Below the pieces are notes generated by a model. It did no database searches. It saw only the letters and a program-made list of their open reading frames with translations, and had not been told where the DNA came from. From positions 4,960,001 to 5,024,000 of the forward strand of contig JAGUCH010000003.1 in assembly GCA_019096065.1 (NCBI GenBank): 64,000 nucleotides of DNA, read 5' to 3'. The stretch is from Paracyclopina nana (Eukaryota; Arthropoda; Copepoda; Cyclopoida; Cyclopettidae). Numbering within the stretch: the first letter of the stretch is position 1; every line of letters begins with the position of its first letter. Shown here piece after piece: positions 1 to 10,237 of the stretch. Made by a program: the position numbers and the translations under genes.

Positions 1-71
1 TTCTTAGATGTCTTCTTTTCACCTTTCAACTTAAGCTTTCCAGACGATCGAACACTATACAGATCGTCCAT
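1..71 (-). CDS. FRG1: FRG1-like protein, 5' end only (partial)
   Basis: An ATG at 71 opens a frame running off the left edge. It reads M-D-D-L-Y then a basic stretch with the motif KLKLKGEKKTSKK. This resembles the N-terminus of FRG1, an actin-bundling, nucleolar and spliceosome-associated protein that starts with a short acidic/aromatic segment followed by KLVLKG and a lysine run. Only 23 codons are visible, so the name rests on a short match. The ATG sits two bases after a pyrimidine tract ending in CAG, a good 3' splice site, and only 28 nt after the GPKOW stop on the same strand. The mRNA may therefore have a spliced 5' leader or be part of a polycistronic unit. Confidence 0.5.
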   Translation of the reverse strand, partial: MDDLYSVRSSGKLKLKGEKKTSK

Positions 72-99
72 ACCTGGAAAAGTAAAAACATAAAAGGGA

Positions 100-1503
100 T
101 TAGATGTAGTCAGAGATATCGCCAGTAACTTCGCATATGTCATCAAAATACAGCTTTAATACTTCTTCTTTATCAGGCAAAATTCGGATTGCAGCCAGTT
201 CCCTTTTATCATCTTTTTTGAGTATTTCAGCGACTTTTCCTCTGTGCTCAGATCCCCTTACTACCATGACGAGAGCCATGTCGTCTTTTGGGATAACAGT
301 TTCAACATCATAGGGGTTGATGTCATCCAAAATTCTTCCAGATTCAGTTAAGCATTCAATTTGCTCAGGGCTGATGACGTCGGTGATGATCACTTTTTGC
401 TTATAGTACTTGGACCTTTTGTCAACAATGCGTACCCTCAGTCTAGGTCGGACCCACGCTGATTTTCTTGACTTTTTACTCGATGACACATGCTTCTCAC
501 GACTGTCACTTGACTGTTGTTGCTCTTTTGGAAGATCGACATGTGTTCTTTTCTTGGAATCTGACCATTCTTTTTCCCGCTTCTTCTGCTTCTCATTGTA
601 CTCTTCGTACATGTCTTTGTTAATGACATTTTTGTACTTTTCAAACTCTGTCTTGGTTACGAGTGCAATGCAGTTCTCTGACACTGACACAGCCTTTCCA
701 TGGACTCTGATAAACACTCGGGCAGACTCATCGTCGAACCCATCCACCTCGCCATATTGGCCTTTTTGAGATCCCGACTGAATGTATACAAAAGCGCCCT
801 TTTTCAGCACCAATTCGTCTTCTTTCCTTTTTGAGTCTTTGCTACCATTTTTCTGGTCCGATGAAGTCTTAGGTTTGGGAATGGAAGCCCCAAGTCCAAG
901 TCCCTTAGGCCTCACAACAGGCTCAATACAATCAATTTTGGCCTTTCTAAAACCGCCAATACCTTCATTCGCATTGAACCCCATGCCTTTCAACATAGCC
1001 ATTCCGAAACCCTCAACAGGAATGGATTCATAGTCGTCTCGACTAGAAACTTCTGGTCTGGTCGCGAGATCAGCTTCAAAGAGAGCTTTGTCATCAAGTA
1101 GATCTTCTTCTTTAGCTTGCAATGGAATGATCAGATTCTCGTTAGGCTTCTCTTCGTTCTCCTTATGTTCCTGCCAAGTTCGAGATTCTTCAATGAGTGC
1201 TTGCGCCGCTCGTTCTTCTTCAGTGTACTCTTTGTTCTCAACACTCGGTTTAGCGTCATTTTCACCAGCTTTCTTGGGTGCTAATTTGTAAGTATTTCCC
1301 TTGCACGGAATTATGAGCTCTTTCTTGATTTCCTTTTTCTTTGTTCCTTTTATTTCGGACCGGTTGACCTCGAGGATGAAATCAGTCTCGTCTCTTGCCT
1401 CTTTAGTAGAATCATCACGAATCAGCGACTCTACTAGCTTTGGAGCACTTTTCTTAGCGAACCCGAACGAAAATGAAGGCTTCTTTTCGCTCTCTTCTGC
1501 CAT
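100..1503 (-). CDS. GPKOW: G-patch and KOW motif protein GPKOW
   Basis: Single-exon gene of 467 residues starting at the ATG at 1503; the frame is open two codons further up but only from a GTG. The family is a spliceosomal protein (Spp2/MOS2 relatives) that binds the helicase DHX16/Prp2 and RNA in the nucleus. Visible order: a conserved FSFGF/KKS N-terminal motif near residue 12, a central G-patch near residues 163-205 (GFGMAMLKGMGF, later GLGLGA), a first KOW near 233-262 (KKGAFVYIQSGSQKGQYG), a lysine-rich linker, and a C-terminal KOW near 410-435 (VVRGSEHRGKVAEI). Length is close to the usual 450-480. It is head to head with LIN9 across 484 bp, which probably holds a shared promoter. Confidence 0.93.
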   Translation of the reverse strand: MAEESEKKPSFSFGFAKKSAPKLVESLIRDDSTKEARDETDFILEVNRSEIKGTKKKEIKKELIIPCKGNTYKLAPKKAGENDAKPSVENKEYTEEERAAQALIEESRTWQEHKENEEKPNENLIIPLQAKEEDLLDDKALFEADLATRPEVSSRDDYESIPVEGFGMAMLKGMGFNANEGIGGFRKAKIDCIEPVVRPKGLGLGASIPKPKTSSDQKNGSKDSKRKEDELVLKKGAFVYIQSGSQKGQYGEVDGFDDESARVFIRVHGKAVSVSENCIALVTKTEFEKYKNVINKDMYEEYNEKQKKREKEWSDSKKRTHVDLPKEQQQSSDSREKHVSSSKKSRKSAWVRPRLRVRIVDKRSKYYKQKVIITDVISPEQIECLTESGRILDDINPYDVETVIPKDDMALVMVVRGSEHRGKVAEILKKDDKRELAAIRILPDKEEVLKLYFDDICEVTGDISDYI

Positions 1504-1987
1504 ACTCACGATACAGCTGCTAAACGTTTCAATTTTAAATCTTAGTCAAACTTGTAAATAAGAGAAATGTTATAGTTTAATTTGAAATTTACTCGCTAAA
1601 AACTTTCGAAAAAAGCCCAAATCCTGCCATATCTGAACGACATGGAATCAAAACAAACAGGGCTGAGAAGTGTAAGTAAGTCGCCCTACTTTTAAGGCAT
1701 CAAACAAAAAAATTATTTCCTCTCATGAAATATGCTGCCAAAATTTCGTATGATTTTTAGTTATATGATTTTTTTAAAAATTTTTTACATTCAATCTAAA
1801 ATATTTTTAGAGGTATGATTGATCAGATTCATGAAAGCCCCAAAATAACTTTAGGTTCGGGCTCTATTTTCGCTCCGTGAAGATCGATAATTTGGCAGCC
1901 CGGGCAGATTTGAAAGAAATCGTGAAGCCCGCCGTCATTTTACAAAGCTTGGGAGGCAACATGTCATCAGCTTGAAATATTATCAGA

Positions 1988-4076
1988 ATGTCATCCCGAA
2001 ATCCTTTATCATTTCTCGGTCTTCGAAGGCGTGGAGAGGAGCACGAAGAAGAGGAGAATGACGTGAAAGATACTAGCGCCAGCCCCAAGACCTCAAAAGG
2101 TGGACTTGAGCTCAACAGACGGGGAGTTCCAGCCCGGAAACGCAAATTAAATTCGCTTATTTATGGGGCTGATGATCTGGTCAGCATTCCTGTGAAATCG
2201 CCGAAAAAACGTGGCCCAAAGACTCCCACTAAAGTGAGCAATGTTGACGTTGAGAACTATGAGAACTCGGAAGACTCGTTGCCACCCTCACCGTCCAAGT
2301 CCGTGGGGTCAGCCAGTAAAAAGCGCATTGTGGCCAAAAAGTCATCTGCGAGGAGAAGCCTCATCAATTTGAAGGACTCTGACTCGAAAGTGAAATCCGA
2401 GCCTTTAGACCCGGAACTCACGAGCCCAGAGAAAAAATCTGCTCAGCGCCTTGGTGTGGCCTTGCGCAATTTGCTCAAGCTGCCTAAAGGCCACCGATGG
2501 GTGTGCTATGAGTTCTTCTACTCAAATTTGGACCAAGTGTTGTTCGAGGGGGAGAACGATTTCATGGTCTGCCTCAAGGAGTCGTTTCCTCAGTTGAAGA
2601 CCAGACGTTTAACTCGTGTCGAGTGGTGCAAGGTCCGCAGACTAATGGGAAAACCAAGGCGATGTAGCTCCGCATTTTTTGCCGAGGAGAGAGCTGAATT
2701 AGCCAGGAAAAGGCAAAAAATTAGGCTATTGCAACAACGAAAACAGCTTATGGACTTCTCTAGCTTCAAAGACTTGCCTGAACACATTCCTTTGCTATTA
2801 ACCATCGGAGCCAGAGTGACAGCAAGGTATACAAAACGCAGATATATTGACAGCTGGAGTCCTTAATTGCTATTTTATCTTTTCAGACTAAGAGCTCCTC
2901 AGGATGGCCTTTTCATGGGAACAGTTGATGCGTATGACACCTCTAACAGCACTTATCGCATCAGGCTTGATAGGGAGAATCTGGGCACTCAGTCTGTTCC
3001 CGACGAAGATGTCGTTTCAGCTGGAGAGCTTGAAACCCTCCCCCTCTCCACTTTCACTGTTCCCAAACCCCGACCATCCAGACCTTTGGATCCTGACACA
3101 CCCAAAATGGGCTCGGTACAAATGATGGCATCATCATTTTCCCCTCAAGTACAAGCTAATGACCCCCTTTTGAGTGGACATTCGCCAAGAGGAAAAGTAA
3201 TGGGGTTTTTTTTCTATGCTGCAATCAACAAGAGTTTCATTTGGTATTCCTAATATTTAAGGTTTTACATGTGGATGGGCATGTTGGGGGATACCCGATC
3301 AAATTTCTGGAGCAAATTGTGCGCCTGAGTAAATGCTTGAAAAAGAAACGCGAGCTGATTGGCAGTGTCCGTGATCTCAATGCACAAGGAGAGAAAAGGA
3401 GGAGCTTTGGGGATAACTTCCACGAGGACTTTCAAAGAAGATATGCTTCCAATGTTCTGGAGTTGTCCTCGGTCAACAGAGATCTCAACGAACACCTAAA
3501 AAACATTCAGGAGTTTACTCAAGAGGTAGAGCTCCATAGCTTAAAATTGGTGCGCTCGGGTATCAATTTGGTGTCTTTTGTTTTAGTTTGCTCCAGAGGT
3601 TGGCCCGACTATTTCTTTGCCCAACATTATCAGGGAAAGCTGCCAAGAGGACGCATATGACATGGTTAATAAGAATAACACTACCGAGGAGAAAGAATGC
3701 GTTGAAAACCCTCGTGTTCTCTCTCTGGTATCATCGTTGACCTCCCTCATGTGTATCTTGCATAGACTTGCAGACGGAGAAAGGTGAGCATTTCATGCTT
3801 AATGATTGCCAGCTAAATTAAGCGAGTCTTTCTTGAAGGAATGCATATGAGGTTCAAGCGTTGAAAGATTCTTTGGTTGAAATCAAGCAAAATTTGAGCC
3901 CAAGAAATTTGAACAAATTTGAAAACGAAGTGGAGGTTCACATGCAACATATTCAGACGGGCTTGTCACAAATGGGCAATTTAAGGGTCTTCATGATGGC
4001 CCCAAACGGAACGCAACAGCAAAACAAGATTAAGGTAGTCCCCACTGTGAGAGTGAAGCAGGAAAGTAAGAATTGA
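1988..4076 (+). CDS. LIN9: Protein lin-9 homolog (DREAM/MuvB subunit)
   Basis: Five exons: 1988-2826, 2887-3196, 3262-3549, 3587-3783 and 3839-4076, giving 623 residues with all phases consistent. LIN9 (fly Mip130/Twit) is a core MuvB subunit that represses or activates cell-cycle genes with E2F/DP or Myb. Visible: a basic, proline-rich N-terminus, a DIRP domain near residues 150-260 (GHRWVCYEFFYSNLD, RLTRVEWCKVRRLMGKPRR), then the Tudor-like LIN9 region (GARVTARLRAPQDGLFMG, with DPLLSG downstream), then the C-terminal helical part ending IQTGLSQMGNL. Intron 3 (3550-3586) is only 37 bp. The gene is divergent from GPKOW and convergent with the GT31 gene, whose stop is 219 bp away. Confidence 0.93.
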
Positions 4077-4295
4077 AATTGTTAGCAAGCAACTTTTATT
4101 AAAGTGCCCGTGTAAATATTTTTCGCAGTTACTTTAGAAATGATATATGAAATACATAGTCACCCTAACATCAATATAAGGCTACAAAACTAATTGCGTA
4201 TAATTTAAAGAGCGATTCATAGGCATTCTTGACATTAGCTAGTAATATTGGGGTAAATTGAGTAGTTTTGACAGGTGTAAATGCTGCCATCAAGC

Positions 4296-5816
4296 TTAGC
4301 TGGGTTCGTAGTGCTGCTTTAGTATTTCAATGCCATTCAGCACGAATTGATTCCATTCTTTCTGCAGTTTTTCCCGCGGCCAAGTGGTGCCTGCCCGATG
4401 GGTAATGGTCACGTTCTGTTTAGGCCAGTCGCAGTAAAACTCGTTGGGAAAGTCAACTAGTGTGACGTTTGACTCTCTTGCAAGAACACCTAAAAGTAGA
4501 TTCTATATAGAACTTAAATTTCAATGGAAAGCTTCATTTTTCATGAAGACACGATTTCCTTTCACCATATTCTAGTTTATGGTTCATATGCTGCGACATC
4601 GGATACTTTTGATTTGAAACAGCCATGCTTCATCATACATTCATGCTGAAGCTGGGTAAATTTTGCACGTTTGTGAATTCTTTGTGGCTATTATTACCTT
4701 GCAAATAATTTTTTCATGTAGTTGCGAATTTTTCCTCAGTCCTCTTATGTATCTTTTTTTGCATCAAATGAAACTATTTTAATCTGACGCGAATCATATA
4801 TGTTTTAAAACTACTACTAAGCACCTGTGATGTAGATATCTTCGAATTTGGAGAATGTGACCAGGCTCCTCTCATAGGCATCCACTATTGCCATAACTGA
4901 GCCTGGAGTAAGTACGTATGCAGGCCCATAGCAACATCTGGGATACAGAGGCTCTGACCAAGATTCCCTGCTGACAGTCCACTTCTCCCAGTTTTTCAGA
5001 GCATTGTGACCCGGTCGAATGGGAACCGCGTCGTCTCGAACGTAGCAGTAAATCTTGCGTGAGGCAGCCGCAGATGTGGCTGTTGCATTTTCCAGCGATT
5101 TCAGGTATTTTTCAAAGTTGTATATGTCTACTAGGTTGTCATCGTCGCACTTGAATATCCATTTCGGCGCGAACCTCCCATTAGTCACTCTATGGTGTAC
5201 CCAGTACATGATCGATAGTGTCTTGTAGCTCAAGTTGTCGTACGTTTCGTTGAATCCTACGAGGAAATTTTTGGCGTGGTGCTTGAGATTTTGCTTATCT
5301 AAAATGTGTACCTGCTTGAACGATATCTTTGTATTTTTGGTTTTCCCTTTGGACAGCCTCGTTAACGCTGCTGTTTGCGGATTTGCCAAGGAAAAAGTAG
5401 ATCGCTTTTCGCCTGAACAATGAGGGCCTTTCTTGCCCCCAAGTTTCTCTTATCCAAGATCTTTGCGCAAAATGCTCCGCTGCTGAGGGAACAGCGATGA
5501 AAAGTTCGATTTCATCAAGCTGCTTTCGTTCCACGCCGTTTTGTATCAGGTCATCGCAGCCGTAGCATCTACTGCCAAAGTAGACCTGATTTTTCTGGAT
5601 GAATTGCAGCGTTTTCGGCTGAATGAGGAAGATGGTTTGTATGTTGACCACATGGAGCAAAGTGATGACCACTCCATATCCAATGAGTAGCACAAGAATT
5701 CTTCTCTCAGTCCGAATGTTGCTTTTAAAACAGTCAAAGCTCATGATGTTGAAAAGGCTACTATCACTACTACATTGAATTTGCAGCCTGTTTGCTCTTG
5801 AGGTCTTGTGTAACAT
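4296..5816 (-). CDS. Beta-1,3-galactosyltransferase-like GT31 enzyme
   Basis: Three exons on the minus strand, 5816-5312, 5256-4825 and 4489-4296, giving 376 residues in frame. It is a Golgi type II membrane protein: short cytosolic tail, a membrane anchor near residues 39-66 (ILVLLIGYGVVITLL), then a GT31 catalytic domain. Family hallmarks are RSWIRETWG, KYKDIVQ joined across intron 1 to GFNETYDNLSYKT, a DDD metal/donor-sugar motif near residue 206, and FEDIYITG before the last exon. Members move galactose, GlcNAc or GalNAc in beta-1,3 linkage from UDP-sugars to glycoproteins or glycolipids; the exact donor and acceptor cannot be told from sequence. Introns are 55 and 335 bp. The short C-terminal exon was found from the splice acceptor at 4490-4491. 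Confidence 0.87.
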
Positions 5817-6227
5817 GCGCAGATGTGTTTTTCCGCAGATGACTCGCGCGGTATTGTCAATTGTAATACCATCATCGTAGATTTGATTGCTTCTGTTATG
5901 TCAAAATATGCGAGGATAAATTCGCATATTTTGGGTGGTACAAACTCATAGATTTTTTATTATTTCTTCTTCATTTGCATGCCAGTTATTATTTCAGCGT
6001 ATGCATTGCCCTTTGCAATACTATGGCGACTTTTCAAAGATAGCTTTTCATTTTTTTGGGTAAAAGCTGGCCAGTCTGCTGCCTTGAAATTGTAACACAG
6101 ACATGTCATGGCCATTTATAAAGCGTAAGGTGTGCGAGAACTATTGCATATATTGTAAAATATATTGCTGTCAATACACTCAGAAAATAACGTACATATA
6201 CTATTGGTAAAAACATCTGATTTAGGC

Positions 6228-7034
6228 TCAGATTCCATCACCAAAAAAGTCTAGCTGAAAGTCATTCAACTCAGTTTCATCTTCTATATTGCTATGCAAT
6301 TCTTGTGTGCTGCGGTCAGCTCTTGGAGTTCCCTCGCTTGCAATGTCAATAAGTTTTTCTTCCATATCTGGTGGATCCTCCAATTCTGACATCACTGCGC
6401 CCAAATTGAAGTGAGAATCTCTACGTTTCATATCATCCAGAATGAGAGCTGCCAAGATGTATTTCAACAGCTGTGAGTCCTTTATTACATTGGCAACGAA
6501 TTTGTCTTGATCAGCAACCCTACTGGTAATAAAATACTGATGAAAAATAAAGAAAACTCCTTATAAAATTCTCACAAGTTTTCCTCCTTTTTTTCTGTGG
6601 TGCTTGTAGATTCTGGCGTAGTCCCTATAATTAATAGAAAATATTTGAATTCAGCATGAGCTTTTATTTTTCCACTTTCTACAGTATATACCATCTGTTG
6701 AAATGGCCGATGATGTTGCGCTCATTGTGGTAAATTCCTTCATTTCCGATAGTAGTGAATTGGGAGTTGTCGATAAAAATTGCCACGCTTTCTTTATCTC
6801 GGCAAGTCTCGTTTGAAAAAATGTCAGCGTTTTGCTGTTAGCGTCCGACTCAAATGCAGGACTTGACCGAACAGGTCTGGTAGGGTGTCCAGCAAGGATT
6901 AAGTCAGCATTGAAATCGTTGGCGAACTTGTGGTAGACCAAGTTGTCAGCCACGATTTGATGCAGCACGCTAAAGAGCAACAAATACTTAATCACAGAAT
7001 GCATAGTGCGACTGATCACTGTGGCAATTCTCAT
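6228..7034 (-). CDS. Unrecognised secreted protein, about 227 residues
   Basis: Three exons, 7034-6692, 6624-6576 (49 bp) and 6519-6228, join in phase. I do not recognise the family. The first ATG gives a weak leader; Met11 (7004) starts a cleaner signal peptide (MHSVIKYLLLFSVLHQIVA). The mature part has no cysteine-rich or enzymatic motif. A middle segment rich in Ser/Thr (TTPESTSTTEKKEE) looks like an O-glycosylated linker, followed by a helical patch (LLKYILAALILDDMKRR) and an acidic C-terminus ending DFQLDFFGDGI. The start lies only 84 bp after the stop of the PDZ gene on the same strand, and the PDZ gene's AATAAA is just upstream of the ATG. Splice sites and open frames support a real gene; its function is unknown. 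Confidence 0.65.
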
Positions 7035-7045
7035 ATTTCAAAATC

Positions 7046-7051
7046 TTTATT
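7046..7051 (-). terminator. AATAAA polyadenylation signal of the PDZ gene
   Basis: AATAAA on the minus strand, 66 bp after the PDZ stop codon and about a dozen bases upstream of the first ATG of the next gene. No other AATAAA lies between the two genes. Cleavage directed by it would fall inside the 5' part of the downstream gene. Confidence 0.5.
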
Positions 7052-7117
7052 AGTCACTTAAAAATCTGCATAATCTACTGTACTTTTCCATAGTTGTAAG
7101 AGGGTTAACAAAGATAA

Positions 7118-8619
7118 TTATTGAATATTGTTGAATGAATAGCTTGCTTTTCTACACCTTCGCTCGGGGCTGAACAAGTCCAAATTCGCCGGCCTTCGAG
7201 CAAGGTTCTCCTCACTGCTGATGGTGCTGCTACTACAGTCGTTCTGCTTGAACACGCACTCAAAGTCATCAATCATGGACTCGATTTCAATGGCAAGGTT
7301 GCCCTCATCCAGCAGCTCCTCAATTTGCACCGAACTATCGGTAGCTTGCGTGTATTGGAAATCCATGATGGATTCCGCTTCAGGCGAAAGCGGAGTCTCC
7401 ACAAAGGGCTCACAAGTATCGACACTCATTTGTCGCAGCACAAAGGGGCTAGAAGAAGAGTTACGCAAGGGGTGGGCCTTTCTGGGCTGCAAAGAGGGGC
7501 TAAACGGTCTGTTGAGAGTTCTTCGGTGGCAAGCCGATCCTCCTGAGGAGCCTCTTCTGGCTCCATCGCCGCCAATCCCGTCCAAGGAGCTTCTGCTGGC
7601 CTGCAAAGATCGAACCATCTCTCTGGCCTCGTAGCGCAATTTCTTGGTCTTGCTGAAGCTCCCCGAGGAGGCCTGGCCATTCAGAAATGTAAGGTTGGGA
7701 TGAGACCTGGAGAAGTCATTGTTGGCCCCTGCTTGAGACATCTGATGCTCCGTCGTGGGGGTTGTGATGGGCGTCTGAGCCCTTGATGCATCTCGGTAAA
7801 ACTTGAGGACCACGCCAATTTCTGGCAGGGACCTAAGGAATGAGATCAGTTCTGAATGTGACATGCCTCCACACTCTTGGCCATTGGCGCTAATTAGCTT
7901 GTCACCGGGTCTGATTCTTCCGTCAGATATCGCGGGCTCTTTCACCAAAGCCTTGACCGAATGCCTGCAATCATAGCACTACATGGAAAAAATTGTGTTA
8001 TAGATTGGTTCAAAAAAACTTACCTGAGAGCTGTGGTGTCGAGAGGGTCACTGTGAAGGCTGAATCCGAGGCTCCCATTGATTTTATTGAGGTGCACCAA
8101 GAACTCTCCATAGTTGTTGTTGATCACTTCCATATCCTGGTCTTCTTCATCGCAGATCGACAACGGCTTACAGCTGGCTGGACTGAAGCTGTACGACCTT
8201 ATGCGCTTGTTGGTATTCACAACTGCGGGCTGGCTGCTCCCTACGTCGTTTAAAGGCCGACAAACGAACAAGGTTGTCAAGGGAGGACTGGACCGCAAGA
8301 TATCCAGAGCTTGACGCAGACTCAGACCAGTCAAAGGATGACCAGCCGCACTGATGAGAATGTCTCCTTCCTGAAATTGTCCAGACTCCCAAGCTGGTTG
8401 AGAGGGAAAAATCTTTTTGACTCGTATTAGATTTGTGAATGGCTCTGGGGCGTCAGGACCACCAGTAATTGAGAGACCCAGGCCCAGGCTGTTTCGCTTC
8501 AGAATCACTTCAAAGGTGTCCCCTTCGATAAAATTGTCATTTAGGGTCACTACACTTCTGGGCTGAGGCTGCAATGGTAACGACTGAGTCATTTCAAGAG
8601 AATTTCTGTTGGACACCAT
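7118..8619 (-). CDS. Two-PDZ-domain protein, second cistron after GSKIP
   Basis: Two exons, 8619-8024 and 7964-7118, give 480 residues. PDZ1 lies near residues 33-122 (TFEVILKRNSLGLGLSITGG, then EGDILISAAGHPLTGLS). PDZ2 lies near 170-260 and spans the intron (GEFLVHLNKINGSLGFSL, then RIRPGDKLISANGQE). The carboxylate-binding loops are LGLS and LGFS. The rest is Ser/Pro-rich and disordered. The arrangement recalls the PDZ arrays of PTPN13/FRMPD2-type scaffolds, but no FERM or phosphatase domain is present, so I give no symbol. The ATG has a strong context (GCCATGG) and lies 7 nt after the GSKIP stop in a different frame, with an in-frame stop 18 nt upstream. It is therefore a separate ORF, probably on the same mRNA. 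Confidence 0.85.
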
Positions 8620-8626
8620 GGCGTTT

Positions 8627-9083
8627 TCAGTTCTGGCTCAATTTGCGCAGTTGGTTGGCTAGACTTGTGCCAAATGCATGTCGGTAACCCGGGCTAATCT
8701 TATCAAGGAGACTGTACGGAGTTTCAAAGTAGTTGCTTTCATCTACTTCGGTGGCAGTTTCAGGCACTAAATTATGCCCATCCTTGCTCACCACCAAAAA
8801 TCCCTGGCAGCTCAACTCCACCGTCAGCTTTAAATCCTCCACTGTGGTAATATTCAGATACACGGAGTTGTCTGAGTTCTGAATAATGAAATGAAAGTCA
8901 CTAATCATTGCAACAAATGGTAAAATTCAGTTTAGTAACCTCGAGAGCATCAGCAATTTGAATGAGCTTCACGTGGTCTTTGACGTCGTTGATGACAGCT
9001 TCTGCTTCCTCACGCCATCCCTTAGAATTGGCCAAGAAAATTTCGCCGTTGTCTGGGGAAGTTGAAGACGTTGACGTAGCCAT
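8627..9083 (-). CDS. GSKIP: GSK3-beta interaction protein
   Basis: Two exons, 9083-8940 and 8878-8627, give 131 residues (human about 139). GSKIP binds and inhibits GSK3-beta and, in vertebrates, anchors PKA. The GSKIP domain is plain: REEAEAVINDVKDHV near residues 24-38, VYLNITTVEDLKLTVEL near 54-70, and the C-terminal PYSLLDKISPGYRHAFGTSL that corresponds to the GSK3-binding helix. The start was chosen because it is the only ATG before the conserved helix. Downstream, after 7 nt, comes the PDZ ORF within the same uninterrupted genomic exon; no poly(A) signal or promoter fits between them. Confidence 0.88.
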
Positions 9084-9286
9084 GTTTGCTTTCCTAGGAG
9101 AAATACAAGACTGGATTCAAAGACGATGTTATCAGCAGAAAAGCAGCTCGCTGCGTTCTCTGTTCACGTACTTTTGCCCCGAAGCACTCACTCTGTGGCA
9201 GCGAAAACAGGAGTATTTCTCCTATGTGCATGATTTGCAATAAAAGAATTACGCATCAGTTAAGTTAATCTGATTGTTGGCATAAG

Positions 9287-9653
9287 GGGCCTGGTCATTT
9301 AGTGTGTTCAAATTTTTTTTAGATTGATGTTTTTGGAGTGTCATGAAAAAGGTAACTTCGTGACGCAAAGAATAGTGTCAAGGAGTGACAAACAGATGAC
9401 CATGTAACTAGCAACCAAAACAAACTTAACCAGATGACTTGATGAATTTTTCTACATTTTTTACCAAAAAGAGCCCAACTTTGCTTTGTAAAACTTTCTG
9501 TTTACACTGGTAACTCATGAATCAAAACAAACTTTTTTCTTCGTGTTTGTCTGAGTTGTGCTGTGTTGCAAAGTGACAAATTTTGGTAACTTCACTGCAC
9601 AATGTGTCAAGTTTTGCTCACATAGGGACAAAAAGCCTCAGATGACCAGGCCC
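9287..9653. mobile_element. 367-bp MITE, copy A (3-bp target duplication AAG)
   Basis: Bounded by the terminal inverted repeat GGGCCTGGTCAT and flanked by AAG on both sides (9284-9286 and 9654-9656). A copy of identical length and near-identical sequence lies in opposite orientation at 9871-10237. It has no coding capacity. The 3-bp duplication with GGGCC ends is most like PIF/Harbinger-derived MITEs, which usually duplicate TWA; the superfamily is an inference. Confidence 0.8.
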
Positions 9654-9870
9654 AAGATTGCACATCCCATATAGAGTTCGTATTAAAAATTGTGTAGTCA
9701 GCGAAATGCTCATCCAAGTCAAAGCAGTAGATTACTCAGCATTCTGAAGGCAAAAGAAAGCACATTTGGGGGCTCATGAAAATATAGCTTTTCAAGCATT
9801 ATGCACCGACTTAAAATTTGGTTACGAGAAACAAGAAACCACTAATTAAAGAGAAAACTTGATGACTTAA

Positions 9871-10237
9871 GGGCCTGGTCATCTGAGGCTTTTTGTCCCT
9901 ATGTGAGGAAAACTTGACACATTGTGCAGTGAAGTTACCAAAATTTGTCACTTTGCAACACAGCACAACTCAGACAAACACAAAGAAAAAAGTTTGTTTT
10001 GATTCATGAGTTACCAGTGTAAACAGAAAGTTATACAAAGCAAAGTTGGGCTCTTTTTGGTAAAAAATGTAGAAAAATTCATCAAGTCATCTGGTTAAGT
10101 TTGTTTTGGTTGCTAGTTACATGGTCATCTGTTTGTCACTCCTTGACACTATTCTTTGAGTCACGAAGTTACCTTTTTCATGACACACCAAAAACATCAA
10201 TCTAAAAAAATTTTGAACACACTAAATGACCAGGCCC
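9871..10237. mobile_element. 367-bp MITE, copy B, inverted relative to copy A
   Basis: Same terminal repeats and same 367-bp length as copy A but reverse-complemented. It is flanked by TAA on both sides (9868-9870 and 10238-10240), so it inserted independently. Only scattered differences separate the copies, so both are young. With the 217-bp spacer the pair could fold into a long hairpin. Confidence 0.8.

Noticed and set aside
8619-9083. GSKIP and PDZ as one fusion protein
   Set aside because: The two frames differ by one base, both stop codons are real, and no splice sites are available in the 7-nt gap.
8962-9243. Plus-strand 93-codon frame opposite GSKIP exon 1
   Set aside because: It has no splice or domain support, and the minus-strand GSKIP domain is clear.
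9287-10237. One large foldback transposon with 367-bp arms
   Set aside because: Each arm has its own terminal repeats and its own, different 3-bp target duplication, so they are two insertions.
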